A stretch of 64,000 nt of DNA, from assembly GCF_900110105.1 (NCBI RefSeq), contig NZ_FOCL01000020.1, forward strand, positions 1 through 64,000, read 5' to 3'. The notes beneath the pieces are model-generated. The model was not told where the DNA came from. It ran no database searches and saw only the letters and a list, made by a program, of their open reading frames with translations. A program made the position numbers and the translations under genes. The DNA is from Mucilaginibacter gossypiicola. Lineage in GTDB: Bacteria > Bacteroidota > Bacteroidia > Sphingobacteriales > Sphingobacteriaceae. The first letter of the stretch is position 1, and each line of letters starts with the position of its first letter. Shown piece by piece: positions 54,606 to 63,666 of the stretch.

Positions 54606-54716
54606 TCTCAAATTCTAAGTCTTAAGCCAGGCGTCTTAAGTTGGGTATATATCGCTTTTTACATAATTTAAACCACCGACTTCGGACTTTCGACTTAGTA
54701 CACCCGACTTAGAACA
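54604..54716. repeat. Degenerate heptad patch (CGACTTA)
   Basis: In the second half the sequence reads CGACTTC GGACTTT CGACTTA, GTACACC, CGACTTA, an exact 7-nt period over about 35 nt. The first half has CTAAGTCTTAAG and GTCTTAAGT, a degenerate version. Confidence 0.7.
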
Positions 54717-55379
54717 TCAAACCAAATTATAGGCTTGCGCAAATCTCACTGCATCGTAATGATTTTTTAACCGCAGCTTGTTCTTGATATTTTTGCGATG
54801 TGTTTCGGCTGTAGCTGGGGCAATGAAAAGCTTAGCACCTATATCGGCCGAACTCATGCCCATCGCAATGTGTTTCAGCACTTCCTTTTCGCGCCTGGTA
54901 AGGGTTAAAAACAGTAGGTTATTTTGCCGTAAAAACGAAATATCATCCATAAGCCGGTTAACTTTAGTGGTGATATGATGAACGGGATCGAGCATACTGG
55001 CTAAAGTTAAAATGTGCGTAGCATCTCCCGCTTCATTACGCGCAAAAACCTTGGTAGTACTAACAAAAAGTTGCCATTCGGTATGTTTTGAAGATCGGGC
55101 TTGCTGAAAATAAGATACCTTTTCCTGGGTACGGCTTTTTATAAGGTGCAATATTTTAGGCACATATTCGTCACTGTCTTCGCTGTTAAAATATCTTGCG
55201 TGATAGGTTTCCGGTCCCATTGCCTTCAGTTCGTCAAGCGTTGTACCCAATATATTAAGGCCTACACTGTTCATATATACAATCTGCAATGTTTCAACTT
55301 CATGAACTATCAATGCAGAAGGAAGCTCATCGGCAATTGATTGTATATTTAGTAATTTTTGGGTAAAAGTTTGATCCAT
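54717..55379 (-). CDS. PAS-LuxR transcriptional regulator
   Basis: The 220-residue protein has an N-terminal PAS-like domain (LPSALIVHEVETLQIVYMNS, then GLNILGTTLDELKAMG) and a LuxR-type helix-turn-helix (LTRREKEVLKHIAMGMSSAD, then ETHRKNIKNKLRL). There is no receiver domain, so the PAS domain is the likely sensor input. The ATG at 55379 is preferred over the adjacent TTG. It stands alone. Confidence 0.9.
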   Translation of the reverse strand: MDQTFTQKLLNIQSIADELPSALIVHEVETLQIVYMNSVGLNILGTTLDELKAMGPETYHARYFNSEDSDEYVPKILHLIKSRTQEKVSYFQQARSSKHTEWQLFVSTTKVFARNEAGDATHILTLASMLDPVHHITTKVNRLMDDISFLRQNNLLFLTLTRREKEVLKHIAMGMSSADIGAKLFIAPATAETHRKNIKNKLRLKNHYDAVRFAQAYNLV

Positions 55380-55645
55380 CAATAGAATAACCGTTGTTTA
55401 ATATTTGTAAGGTAGGTCAAAATAGTTAAACTTAATTATTTTACTTTGAAGTTATTTATCTGTTAAAGCAATTAAAACGGGTTTATTCGGAAATATAAGC
55501 AAACAATAGTACATGATTTACCATTATACGAATATGTAACGCTACGGATGGACGCCGGTTGTGGTATATAAATTATGTGGTATTAATTATTTATCCCTTG
55601 CTGCATTAATGTACTTTCAAAGTTCGATATTCGCTTTTTTAAAAA

Positions 55646-56527
55646 ATGAAAATAGCAGTTTACGGCAGGCCGTTTAATGAGCCATCTGTTTTACCTTTTA
55701 TACAGCAGGTTTTTGATAGCCTTGCACAGCATGGTGTTGATATTTATGTACACCAGCAACTCCACGAATATTTGCAGGATAAATTAACAACAGTGCAATA
55801 TAAAGTGTTGCGCCCGGCCGAAACTTTAAAAGGCTTTATTGATATTTTTATTACGCTTGGCGGTGACGGAACCCTGCTTGATACGGTTACCTTGATCCGT
55901 GATTCGGGGATCCCGGTTATAGGTATCAACTTTGGGCGTCTTGGTTTTTTGGCCAGTGTTAACAAAAGTGATATTACTGCAGCCATTCATGCGGTAGTAA
56001 ACAGGCAGTTTACATGCGATTGCCGCGAGCTGCTTACTGTCAACTCTAATCCCAATGTTTTTGGAAGCAATAATTTCGCCCTTAATGATGTAACTATCCA
56101 TAAGCGCGATGACGCAGCGATGATTATAACCCACGTGTTTTTAAACGACGAGTTTTTAAATTCTTACTGGGGCGATGGCATTATCATCTCTACATCTACA
56201 GGCTCAACGGCATATTCACTAAGTTGCGGCGGTCCCATTATTTTCCCGCAATCAAATAGCATAGTGGTAACGCCGGTATCGCCCCATAACCTTAATGTGA
56301 GGCCAATAGTGATCCCTGATACCAGCAAACTTTGTTTTGAGGTTGAAAGCCGTAGCGCTAATTATATCATTTCGTGCGACTCAAGAACGGAGGTTTTAGA
56401 CCAAACAGTTAAGTTTCATGTTCAAAAAGCCGATTTTCAGTTAAATTTAATCCGCCTTAGTAATGAAAGTTACTTAACTACGTTAAGAAATAAATTGCTT
56501 TGGGGCCTTGATGCCCGTAACTACTAA
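55646..56527 (+). CDS. nadK: NAD kinase
   Basis: The 293-residue enzyme has the GGDGT motif at residues 72-76 (ITLGGDGTLLDTV), NFGRLGFLAS, and the NAD-binding ISTSTGSTAYSLSCGGPI. It makes NADP+ from NAD+. It begins the plus-strand envelope block. Confidence 0.96.
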   Translation: MKIAVYGRPFNEPSVLPFIQQVFDSLAQHGVDIYVHQQLHEYLQDKLTTVQYKVLRPAETLKGFIDIFITLGGDGTLLDTVTLIRDSGIPVIGINFGRLGFLASVNKSDITAAIHAVVNRQFTCDCRELLTVNSNPNVFGSNNFALNDVTIHKRDDAAMIITHVFLNDEFLNSYWGDGIIISTSTGSTAYSLSCGGPIIFPQSNSIVVTPVSPHNLNVRPIVIPDTSKLCFEVESRSANYIISCDSRTEVLDQTVKFHVQKADFQLNLIRLSNESYLTTLRNKLLWGLDARNY

Positions 56528-56536
56528 ATTTGATTG

Positions 56537-57322
56537 ATGCCAAAATATCTACTTCTTACCATACTCTTGTTTTTCACTTATCAGCTTAATGCCCAAACCT
56601 GGGAAATAGGCGGATCGATAGGAGGTGCAGGTTACATTGGCGATCTTAATCCTAATAACCCGGTAAAAATAAGTGGTGTTTCGGCAGGGGTATTTGGTAA
56701 AAGGAATTTTGATGGTTATTTCTCGGCTAAACTCAACGTTGGTATCGGTAACATTGCTGCCTATGACAATAGGTCGGGGTATCCTCAATTTCGCGACCGC
56801 AACCTTAATTTTAAAGATCAGCTGCGTGAAGTAAGCCTTACCGGCGAATTTAACTTCATGAATTATATTCCCGACGCAGGACGAAATAAATATACACCTT
56901 ATATATTTACAGGTATAGGTATCACTTCTTACGCTCCACGGGCCCAGGATTTTGAAGGCAAGGAGGTTGGCTTAAGGCAACTTAAAACTGAAGGCCAGGT
57001 TAAACCTTATGGAAATAATACCGTTGTGATTCCCTATGGCTTAGGTATTAAGTACAATCTTTCGGGTAAATTTACCATCATGGCCGATATGGGATACCGG
57101 TATGCTTTTACCGACTATCTTGATGATGTGAGCGGTGTTTATGCAGATAAAAGCAAGATGACTGCTATAGCCGCTGCGCTTTCTGACCGCTCAGGCGAAA
57201 AGACTGGCGTTTATACCGGCACTGTTGGCTCACAGCGTGGTGACTTTAAATCACATGATACCTACTTCTTCCTCAATTTTACCATCTCATTTACTTTCGT
57301 AACCTCAAACTGTTACTTCTGA
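56537..57322 (+). CDS. DUF6089-family outer-membrane beta-barrel protein
   Basis: The 261-residue protein has a signal peptide (YLLLTILLFFTYQLNAQ) followed by a small barrel with strands such as WEIGGSIGGAGYIGDLNPNN and FTIMADMGYRYAFTDYLDDV. The family is restricted to Bacteroidota and commonly sits between nadK and uppS/bamA, as here; its role is unknown. The start is ATG 56537, one codon after an in-frame TTG. Confidence 0.8.
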   Translation: MPKYLLLTILLFFTYQLNAQTWEIGGSIGGAGYIGDLNPNNPVKISGVSAGVFGKRNFDGYFSAKLNVGIGNIAAYDNRSGYPQFRDRNLNFKDQLREVSLTGEFNFMNYIPDAGRNKYTPYIFTGIGITSYAPRAQDFEGKEVGLRQLKTEGQVKPYGNNTVVIPYGLGIKYNLSGKFTIMADMGYRYAFTDYLDDVSGVYADKSKMTAIAAALSDRSGEKTGVYTGTVGSQRGDFKSHDTYFFLNFTISFTFVTSNCYF

Positions 57323-57497
57323 TTACTTTATTGCCGCAATAGCCATAGAGGGGCCTTGTGAAATTATTGTGCTTTTTTTGATAATATAACGATATTTAAT
57401 TCGTTTTAAATTTAAAATACGGCATTTAATTTTGTTTGAATATTGTATTGACTAATTTAGTATCGAAATTAATTGTTAACCTTAAATCTTTAAAATC

Positions 57498-58025
57498 ATG
57501 GCCGAATTAAATTCATCTTCACAAAATGGCGGCGGTAGGTACAAACGCAAAAAAATGAATACCCGTGTTGATCTTACTGCAATGGTCGATCTCGCCTTTC
57601 TGCTCATTACCTTTTTTATTATGACAACTACGTTGGCTAAACCCAAGGCGATGGATTTGGCTATGCCTGATAAAACTAATATCGATACCGGACTGCCGGT
57701 TCCCGCAAGCCGAACATTAACAGTTGTTTTAGGAAAAGATAATAAAGCTATGTATTTCCTGGGTGAGTTAAAGAAACCTATGATAGCGCCCTCAGTTACC
57801 GACTTTAGTGCCAATGGTATCCGCAAAGCTATAATGGAAACCAATAAAAAAGTACATGATAGTTCAGGCAAAAGCATGATCGTATTGGTAAAGCCCAGTA
57901 ATAAATCACAATACAGCAATTTGGTGAGTACGCTTGATGAGCTGGCCATTACCGGTATTCAGCAATATGCCATTGTTGATATTAAGCCCGAGGATGTTGA
58001 TGCGCTTAATCAAAAAGGGATATAA
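57498..58025 (+). CDS. ExbD/TolR-family biopolymer transport protein (orphan)
   Basis: The 175-residue protein has a short cytoplasmic N-terminus (KRKKMNTRVDLTAM) and one membrane helix with the functional Asp in MVDLAFLLITFFIMT, then a periplasmic domain. ExbD works with an ExbB/TolQ proton-channel subunit to energise outer-membrane processes. No exbB or tonB is adjacent, so its partner must be elsewhere. It has its own terminator. Confidence 0.9.
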   Translation: MAELNSSSQNGGGRYKRKKMNTRVDLTAMVDLAFLLITFFIMTTTLAKPKAMDLAMPDKTNIDTGLPVPASRTLTVVLGKDNKAMYFLGELKKPMIAPSVTDFSANGIRKAIMETNKKVHDSSGKSMIVLVKPSNKSQYSNLVSTLDELAITGIQQYAIVDIKPEDVDALNQKGI

Positions 58026-58068
58026 AAATGTAATGCGATTGTAAGCAAATTTGCAGCGGTTTTACAGG

Positions 58069-58118
58069 GCCGGCAGTTTTCATTATCAGGAAGATAGTGG
58101 CTGCCGGCTTTTTATTTT
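58069..58118 (+). terminator. Terminator of exbD
   Basis: GCCGGCAG (58069-58076) pairs with CTGCCGGC (58101-58108), followed by a T-rich tract. The loop is about 24 nt. Confidence 0.8.
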
Positions 58119-58233
58119 AAACTAAATATTATGAAAAATCATGGTTTTGATAACTATTTAGGCAGTTTTAATGTATTATTCGCAATAACATTTTCTTTTA
58201 GTGCAGGATACTAAAAAAATACAAAGTAAGTTT

Positions 58234-58241
58234 TACCTTTG
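58234..58241 (+). promoter_or_regulatory. Putative -7 element upstream of uppS
   Basis: TACCTTTG matches TAnnTTTG. No clear -33 TTG was found, and the leader would be long. Confidence 0.35.
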
Positions 58242-58396
58242 TACCCTGAAAAATCCGTCAATTTGCGTGGTTTAAATGGCAGATACAGGTAATAAATAAT
58301 TGATTAGTTCTAACAACCGAATATAGCATACCATAGTATTGATGAAAAATTTTACACAAGTGTGTTTGTACAGGGTGGCTTTTGATAAGTAGTAAT

Positions 58397-59137
58397 ATGG
58401 ATTATTTGGATCAGATTGATTTGTCGAGACTACCGCGGCACGTGGCTATCATCATGGATGGTAATGGGCGCTGGGCAAAAGGCAAAGGTAAATTGCGAAT
58501 ATTTGGCCATCACAACGGTGTAACATCTGTTAGGGATGTTGTTGAGGGCGCTGATAAATTAGGTATTAAATATATCACCTTATATACATTCTCGTCCGAA
58601 AACTGGAACCGCCCCAAGCTCGAAGTTATGGCTATCATGGAACTGATGGTAACTACCATTCACAAGGAAGTTCCGGGCTTTATGAAAAACAACATCAGGC
58701 TTAATGCCATCGGCGATCTGAATATGCTGCCCGAAAAATGTCTTCGTGAACTTAACAGTGCTATCGAAACAACATCTGGCAATACAGGTGTGGTGCTTAC
58801 ACTGGCTTTGAGCTATAGTTCGCGCAGGGAAATTGTGAGTGCAGCAAAAAATATCGCCATAAAAGTTAAAAACGGCGAGTTGGATGTGAACGATATTAAC
58901 GAAGAGGTTTTTGAACAAAACCTTTTTACCGGCGATATGCCAAACCCCGAACTGCTGATCAGAACCAGCGGTGAATACCGTATAAGTAATTATTTATTAT
59001 GGCAAATTGCTTACGCTGAGTTGTACTTCACAGCTAAGTTATGGCCCGATTTCAGGAAAGAAGACCTGTATGAAGCAGTGATTGATTTCCAGAAACGTGA
59101 ACGCCGTTTTGGCTTAACAAGCGAGCAGGTGAACTAA
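58397..59137 (+). CDS. uppS: Isoprenyl transferase (undecaprenyl diphosphate synthase)
   Basis: The 246-residue cis-prenyltransferase has IIMDGNGRWAKGK with catalytic Asp21, TLYTFSSENWNRP, and the C-terminal LIRTSGEYRISNYLLWQ and FRKEDLYEAV. It makes the C55 lipid carrier for peptidoglycan and other glycans. It is followed by bamA. The ATG at 58397 is preferred over a TTG at 58382. Confidence 0.95.
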   Translation: MDYLDQIDLSRLPRHVAIIMDGNGRWAKGKGKLRIFGHHNGVTSVRDVVEGADKLGIKYITLYTFSSENWNRPKLEVMAIMELMVTTIHKEVPGFMKNNIRLNAIGDLNMLPEKCLRELNSAIETTSGNTGVVLTLALSYSSRREIVSAAKNIAIKVKNGELDVNDINEEVFEQNLFTGDMPNPELLIRTSGEYRISNYLLWQIAYAELYFTAKLWPDFRKEDLYEAVIDFQKRERRFGLTSEQVN

Positions 59138-59200
59138 ATTTTTACTTTTAACAAATTTTAACAACTGTATAAATTATTTTTAGCCCACTAAAATATTCGA

Positions 59201-61753
59201 ATGTATAAATTTCTTTTTGCTATTCTTTTCTCGGTTTTGGCTACTACGGCTTTCGCCCAGATATCCAATGGGCCGAGGCCTACGCTTACAAAATCGATAC
59301 CGGCTGATAGTTTAAGTTATCTTAATCCTAAAGATTATATTATTGGTGGTATTTCTGTTAGTGGCGCAAAATATCTTGATAAAGACATCCTTATCCAGTT
59401 ATCTAAATTAACCAAAGGCGATCGTATCAACCTGCCGGGCGAACGTAATGCCGAGGTAATTAAAACCTTATATCAACAAGGCTTATTTGATGATGTTCAG
59501 TTAAACATCACCAAAATTAACATGGATACCATTTACCTGGAGATTGCCGTTTTAGAGCGTCCGCGTTTATCACGTATGCACTTAACAGGCATTCGTAAAG
59601 GCGAAATTGAAGACGTTCAGAAAAAACTGAATGACCGTGTAGGTAAAATCGTAAACGAAAACCTTATCAGCACCACAACTGCTATCATTAAAAAACATTT
59701 TAATGAAAAAGGTTTCTTAAACACCACAGTTACCATTACCCAGCGTAAAGATCAGGGTGATGTTAACAGCGTTATATTGGATGTTGCCATTGATAAAAAA
59801 ACCAAGGTCAAAATTAACGATGTTATTTTTGAAGGTAACAAGGCATTTAAAACAGGTACACTGCGCGGATTTTTAAGTAAGACCCGTAAGCGTAAATGGT
59901 ATAACCTGTTTGGCTCGAAGAAGTTTAAGCAGGACAAATACGAAGAGGATAAACAAAACCTGGTTGAAAAAATGCAGGCCAGGGGATATCGTGATGCCGA
60001 GATTCTGAGTGACTCCGTTTGGAAGCATGACGATGAAACCGTAAACGTAAAACTTAAAGTATACGAAGGTCCTAAATATTACTTTGGCAACGTTAAGTTT
60101 TCGGGTAATGCTAAATATAACACCGATCTGTTAACCAGGATTCTTCACGTTAAAAAAGGCGATGTGTTTAGCGAAGACGAATTGAACAAGCGTTTAAGCG
60201 GCCCAACCCCGGGTAATGACGACGTTTCGTCTTTATATCTTAATGATGGTTATTTAACCTTCAATGCAGACCCGGTACAAACAAAGGTATATAATGATAC
60301 TGTAGACGTTGACGTAAGGATTTATGAAGGCCCGCAATACACCATTAACCGTGTTATGTTAAAAGGTAACGATGTTACCAACGATAAAGTGGTGATGCGT
60401 GAAATCCAGACCAAGCCAGGGCAGAAATTCAATAAAGAATTGCTGATCCGTAGTGCACGTGAAATTGGCCAGTTAGGTAACTTCGATGAACAAAAAACCG
60501 AACCTAAGCCAACCAACATCAATCCGCAGGATGGTACTGTTGATTTGGTTTACAACGTAGTTGAAAAACCTTCAGATCAGATCGAACTTTCGGGTGGTTT
60601 TGGTGGTGGCCAGCTGGTAGGTACCTTGGGCTTAACCTTCAATAACTTCTCTATCCGTAATATCTTCCACCTTAAAGCTTACAAGCCGCTGCCAAAAGGT
60701 GATGGTCAGAAACTGAGCTTAAGGGGGCAATCAAGCGGCCGTACTTATCAAAACTTCTCGTTCACCTTCTCTGAGCCATGGTTAGGTGGTAAAAAACCAA
60801 TCTACTTTGCGTTATCAGCTTATACACAGGGAAGTTCAACCGGTCAGTACTATCCAAAATCAAGCCCTTACTACAATAACCTGCGTATCAACGGTATTGG
60901 GGTTACGTTGGGTAAACGTTTAAAATGGCCTGATAACTATTTCCAGTTAAACTACTCGCTTAACTTTGACCATTATAGCCTTGATAACTATACCGGTTAT
61001 CTGTTTACGAATGGCACATCATACAACATTAAATTAACCCAGGAGTTGACCCGTAACTCGATAGATGCTCCTATTTTCCCAACCCAGGGTTCAAATATCA
61101 AGCTTACTATTCAGGCTACCCCACCTTACTCGTTATTTAACGATATCAACTATAAAATAGCTACTCCGGAGCAGCGTTACCATTTTGTTGAGTATTATAA
61201 ATTTAAATACGATGCACAATGGTTCTCGAAACTGGTAGGTAAGTTTGTATTGATGTCGCAGGTAAGGTTTGGTTTCCTTGGTCAGTACAACCACGAAGTT
61301 GGCCCATCACCATTTGAGCGCTTTAAATTGGGTGGTGACGGTATGCAGAGCTATCAGTTTTTACAGGGTAGTGAGATCATCGGTTTGCGTGGTTACCAAA
61401 ACTTCTCGATTGTACCTGAAGGCTCAAACGAAAATCAGAATACAAACACCGGTAGCGCTATCTACAATAAATATACACTGGAGCTTCGTCACCCGGTTAT
61501 TGCAAGTCAGTCGGCAACTATCTTCTTGTTAGCTTTTGCTGAAGGCGGTAATGCGTGGAACCAGTTTAGCCAGTTTAATCCGTTTAACGTAAGACGTTCG
61601 GTAGGTGTGGGCGCAAGGATATTTTTACCTATATTTGGTTTGCTTGGGTTGGATTATGGTTATGGCTTTGACAAAATACCGGGACAACCGGATGCAAATA
61701 AAGGCCAGTTCCATTTTACAATTTCTCAGAGTTTATCCGGCGGATTTAATTAA
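59201..61753 (+). CDS. bamA: Outer-membrane protein assembly factor BamA
   Basis: The 850-residue protein has a signal peptide (FLFAILFSVLATTAFAQ), five POTRA-like repeats (IIGGISVSGAKYLDKDIL is the first; VNDVIFEGN-like and IYEGPQYTINRVMLKGNDVT later) and a C-terminal 16-strand barrel with loop-6 signature EIIGLRGYQNF. It is the core of the BAM complex. It is downstream of uppS and upstream of three OmpH/Skp genes, the usual order. Confidence 0.95.
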   Translation: MYKFLFAILFSVLATTAFAQISNGPRPTLTKSIPADSLSYLNPKDYIIGGISVSGAKYLDKDILIQLSKLTKGDRINLPGERNAEVIKTLYQQGLFDDVQLNITKINMDTIYLEIAVLERPRLSRMHLTGIRKGEIEDVQKKLNDRVGKIVNENLISTTTAIIKKHFNEKGFLNTTVTITQRKDQGDVNSVILDVAIDKKTKVKINDVIFEGNKAFKTGTLRGFLSKTRKRKWYNLFGSKKFKQDKYEEDKQNLVEKMQARGYRDAEILSDSVWKHDDETVNVKLKVYEGPKYYFGNVKFSGNAKYNTDLLTRILHVKKGDVFSEDELNKRLSGPTPGNDDVSSLYLNDGYLTFNADPVQTKVYNDTVDVDVRIYEGPQYTINRVMLKGNDVTNDKVVMREIQTKPGQKFNKELLIRSAREIGQLGNFDEQKTEPKPTNINPQDGTVDLVYNVVEKPSDQIELSGGFGGGQLVGTLGLTFNNFSIRNIFHLKAYKPLPKGDGQKLSLRGQSSGRTYQNFSFTFSEPWLGGKKPIYFALSAYTQGSSTGQYYPKSSPYYNNLRINGIGVTLGKRLKWPDNYFQLNYSLNFDHYSLDNYTGYLFTNGTSYNIKLTQELTRNSIDAPIFPTQGSNIKLTIQATPPYSLFNDINYKIATPEQRYHFVEYYKFKYDAQWFSKLVGKFVLMSQVRFGFLGQYNHEVGPSPFERFKLGGDGMQSYQFLQGSEIIGLRGYQNFSIVPEGSNENQNTNTGSAIYNKYTLELRHPVIASQSATIFLLAFAEGGNAWNQFSQFNPFNVRRSVGVGARIFLPIFGLLGLDYGYGFDKIPGQPDANKGQFHFTISQSLSGGFN

Positions 61754-61769
61754 TTTGCGTACCGAATAT

Positions 61770-62300
61770 ATGAAGAAGATAATTTTAGTAGCCTTTTTAA
61801 CGTTAACTGCTTTTGCAGGTGCTTATGCGCAACGTTTTGCTTATGTTGATTCGGAGTACATATTAAAGCACATGCCTGAGTATGCTTCATCACAAAAGCA
61901 GCTGGCTGCATTATCTGATCAGTGGCAGAAAGAGGTTGATGGCCGTTTTCAGGAAATTGACCGTCTGTACAAAGCCTATCAGGCCGATCAGGTGTTAATG
62001 ACCCCTGATATGAAAAAACGCCGTGAGGCCGAAATTGTAGAAAAAGAAAAGGCAGCGAAAGATTTTCAACGCCAGAAGTTTGGTCCGGATGGTGAGCTTT
62101 CGCAAAGAAGCACAGCGCTGATTAAACCAATTCAGGATAGAGTGTCTAAAGCTGTACAAGCAGTAGCCGAGGGCGATAACCTGGATATGATCTTTGATAA
62201 AAACAGCGAGGTGATCATGTTATATGCCAGTCCGCGATATGATAAAAGCGCGGATGTAATAACAAGGTTAGGACTAAAACCCGGGGTATTTGCTAAATAA
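61770..62300 (+). CDS. OmpH/Skp-family periplasmic chaperone, copy 1
   Basis: The 176-residue protein has a signal peptide (IILVAFLTLTAFAGAYAQ) and the Skp-like alternation of helices (FAYVDSEYILKHMPEYASSQ, then a charged coiled-coil). It should form jellyfish-like trimers that hold outer-membrane proteins for BamA. The gene starts 16 nt after bamA. It differs more from the next two than they do from each other. Confidence 0.9.
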   Translation: MKKIILVAFLTLTAFAGAYAQRFAYVDSEYILKHMPEYASSQKQLAALSDQWQKEVDGRFQEIDRLYKAYQADQVLMTPDMKKRREAEIVEKEKAAKDFQRQKFGPDGELSQRSTALIKPIQDRVSKAVQAVAEGDNLDMIFDKNSEVIMLYASPRYDKSADVITRLGLKPGVFAK

Positions 62301-62348
62301 TTTGAATTAAGATAAATAGAACTATTATTTAAACACAGAAAAAGGAAA

Positions 62349-62861
62349 ATGAAAAAACTATTTAAAGTTGCCTTGGTTGCAGTAGGTTTATTATTTGCGG
62401 GCAGCTTTGCAAATGCTCAAACTAAAATCGGCCACATCAACTTCAATCAGCTGATTGATTTGATGCCCGAAACTAAAACTGTAACTGCGTCTATCCAGGC
62501 TTACCAAAAAACATTCATTGATCAGTTAACTACTATGAACAATGAGTATCAAACAAAAGGGCAGGACTACCAGTCAAAAAGGGCCAGCATGACTGATGCC
62601 GTACGTGCAGTTAAAGAAAGCGAATTGCAGGATATTCAAAAACGTATGAATGACTACCAAAACAATGCCCAGCAACAAGTTGATGCTAAAAGGCAGGAAT
62701 TAGGTAAACCGCTTATCGATAAAGCTACACAAGCTGTACAGACCGTAGCTAAAGAAAAAGGTTATGCTTACGTATTAGATTCATCACAGATCACTTTATT
62801 GGTATCTCCTGATGCTGATGACCTGATGGCTGCTGTAAAACTAAAATTAGGTTTGAAATAA
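62349..62861 (+). CDS. OmpH/Skp-family periplasmic chaperone, copy 2
   Basis: The 170-residue protein has a signal peptide (LFKVALVAVGLLFAGSFANA) and a coiled-coil body with TKIGHINFNQLIDLMPETKT and ELQDIQKRMNDYQNNAQQQV. By hand alignment without gaps it is about 80% identical to copy 3, so it is one half of a recent tandem duplication. Periplasmic chaperone role is inferred from the family and from bamA proximity. Confidence 0.92.
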   Translation: MKKLFKVALVAVGLLFAGSFANAQTKIGHINFNQLIDLMPETKTVTASIQAYQKTFIDQLTTMNNEYQTKGQDYQSKRASMTDAVRAVKESELQDIQKRMNDYQNNAQQQVDAKRQELGKPLIDKATQAVQTVAKEKGYAYVLDSSQITLLVSPDADDLMAAVKLKLGLK

Positions 62862-62879
62862 AAATTACAAATGACATTG

Positions 62880-62913
62880 AAAAAGCGCCCTGATTAAACG
62901 GGACGCTTTTTTT
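62880..62913 (+). terminator. Terminator after OmpH copy 2
   Basis: AAAAAGCG-C-CC and GGG-A-CGCTTTTT form a stem followed by T. The downstream sequence GGGACGCTTTTTTTATGTTT is repeated after copy 3, so the duplication included the terminator. Confidence 0.8.
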
Positions 62914-63087
62914 ATGTTTACCAGGCAAATTACAGCCTTGTTATTTTAGCCCGGAAAGAATAGCTGCCAATGTTCCTGTTCATTGCAGATTGTTGCCGGA
63001 GAAGTTCATAAAGTAATTTGACGATACACGTTACAAAAACAAACAGATAATTATTATCCATTATTAAACACAGGACACAAAAACAAA

Positions 63088-63600
63088 ATGAAAAAACTAT
63101 TTAAAGTCGCCTTAGTTGCAGCAGGTATGTTGTTCGTGGGTAGTTTCGCTAAAGCGCAAACAAAAATAGGTTATGTTAATTTTAGCCAGGTTATTGATCA
63201 GATGCCTGAAACTAAAACTGTTTCTACAACATTACAGGCCTATCAAAAAACATTCATTGATCAGTTAACTACTATGAACAATGAATTACAAACTAAAGGT
63301 GCTGATTTGGATAAAAATGCAGCTTCAATGACTGATGCGGTACGTCAGGCAAAAACTTCTGAATTGCAGGATATCCAAAAACGCATGAACGATTATCAAA
63401 ATAATGCTCAACAACAGGTTGACGCTAAAAAACAAGAATTGGGCAAACCAATTATTGATAAAGTTAGCCAGGCTGTACAAGCAGTAGCTAAAGAAAAAGG
63501 TTACGCTTACGTATTGGATTCATCACAAGTTAGCATGATCGTATCTCCGGCGGGCGACGATTTAATGGCTGCTGTAAAATTGAAATTAGGTTTAAAATAA
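63088..63600 (+). CDS. OmpH/Skp-family periplasmic chaperone, copy 3
   Basis: The 170-residue protein has a signal peptide (LFKVALVAAGMLFVGSFAKA) and a body almost colinear with copy 2 (TKIGYVNFSQVIDQMPETKT; ELQDIQKRMNDYQNNAQQQV identical). Differences cluster in the central charged helix. It lies 226 nt after copy 2 and has its own terminator, so it can be transcribed separately. Confidence 0.92.
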   Translation: MKKLFKVALVAAGMLFVGSFAKAQTKIGYVNFSQVIDQMPETKTVSTTLQAYQKTFIDQLTTMNNELQTKGADLDKNAASMTDAVRQAKTSELQDIQKRMNDYQNNAQQQVDAKKQELGKPIIDKVSQAVQAVAKEKGYAYVLDSSQVSMIVSPAGDDLMAAVKLKLGLK

Positions 63601-63626
63601 GATCACCTTTAAGTAAATTATATAAG

Positions 63627-63657
63627 AGCGTTCCGTATATACGGGACGCTTTTTTTA
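63627..63657 (+). terminator. Terminator after OmpH copy 3
   Basis: AGCGTTCCGT (63627-63636) pairs with ACGGGACGCT (63641-63650, one G-U), followed by seven T. Confidence 0.88.
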
Positions 63658-63666
63658 TGTTTGTAT

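Larger units (their letters stand above)
58026..58396. other. 371-nt intergenic region
   Basis: It holds the exbD terminator and a possible -7 box TACCTTTG at 58234-58241 (about 155 nt before uppS). A 27-codon ATG frame near 58131-58214 is not convincing as a gene. Confidence 0.55.

Noticed and set aside
58131..58214. 27-codon frame (MKNHGFDNYLG...) between exbD and uppS
   Set aside because: It is too short, has no conserved feature or clear promoter, and AT-rich sequence gives such frames by chance.
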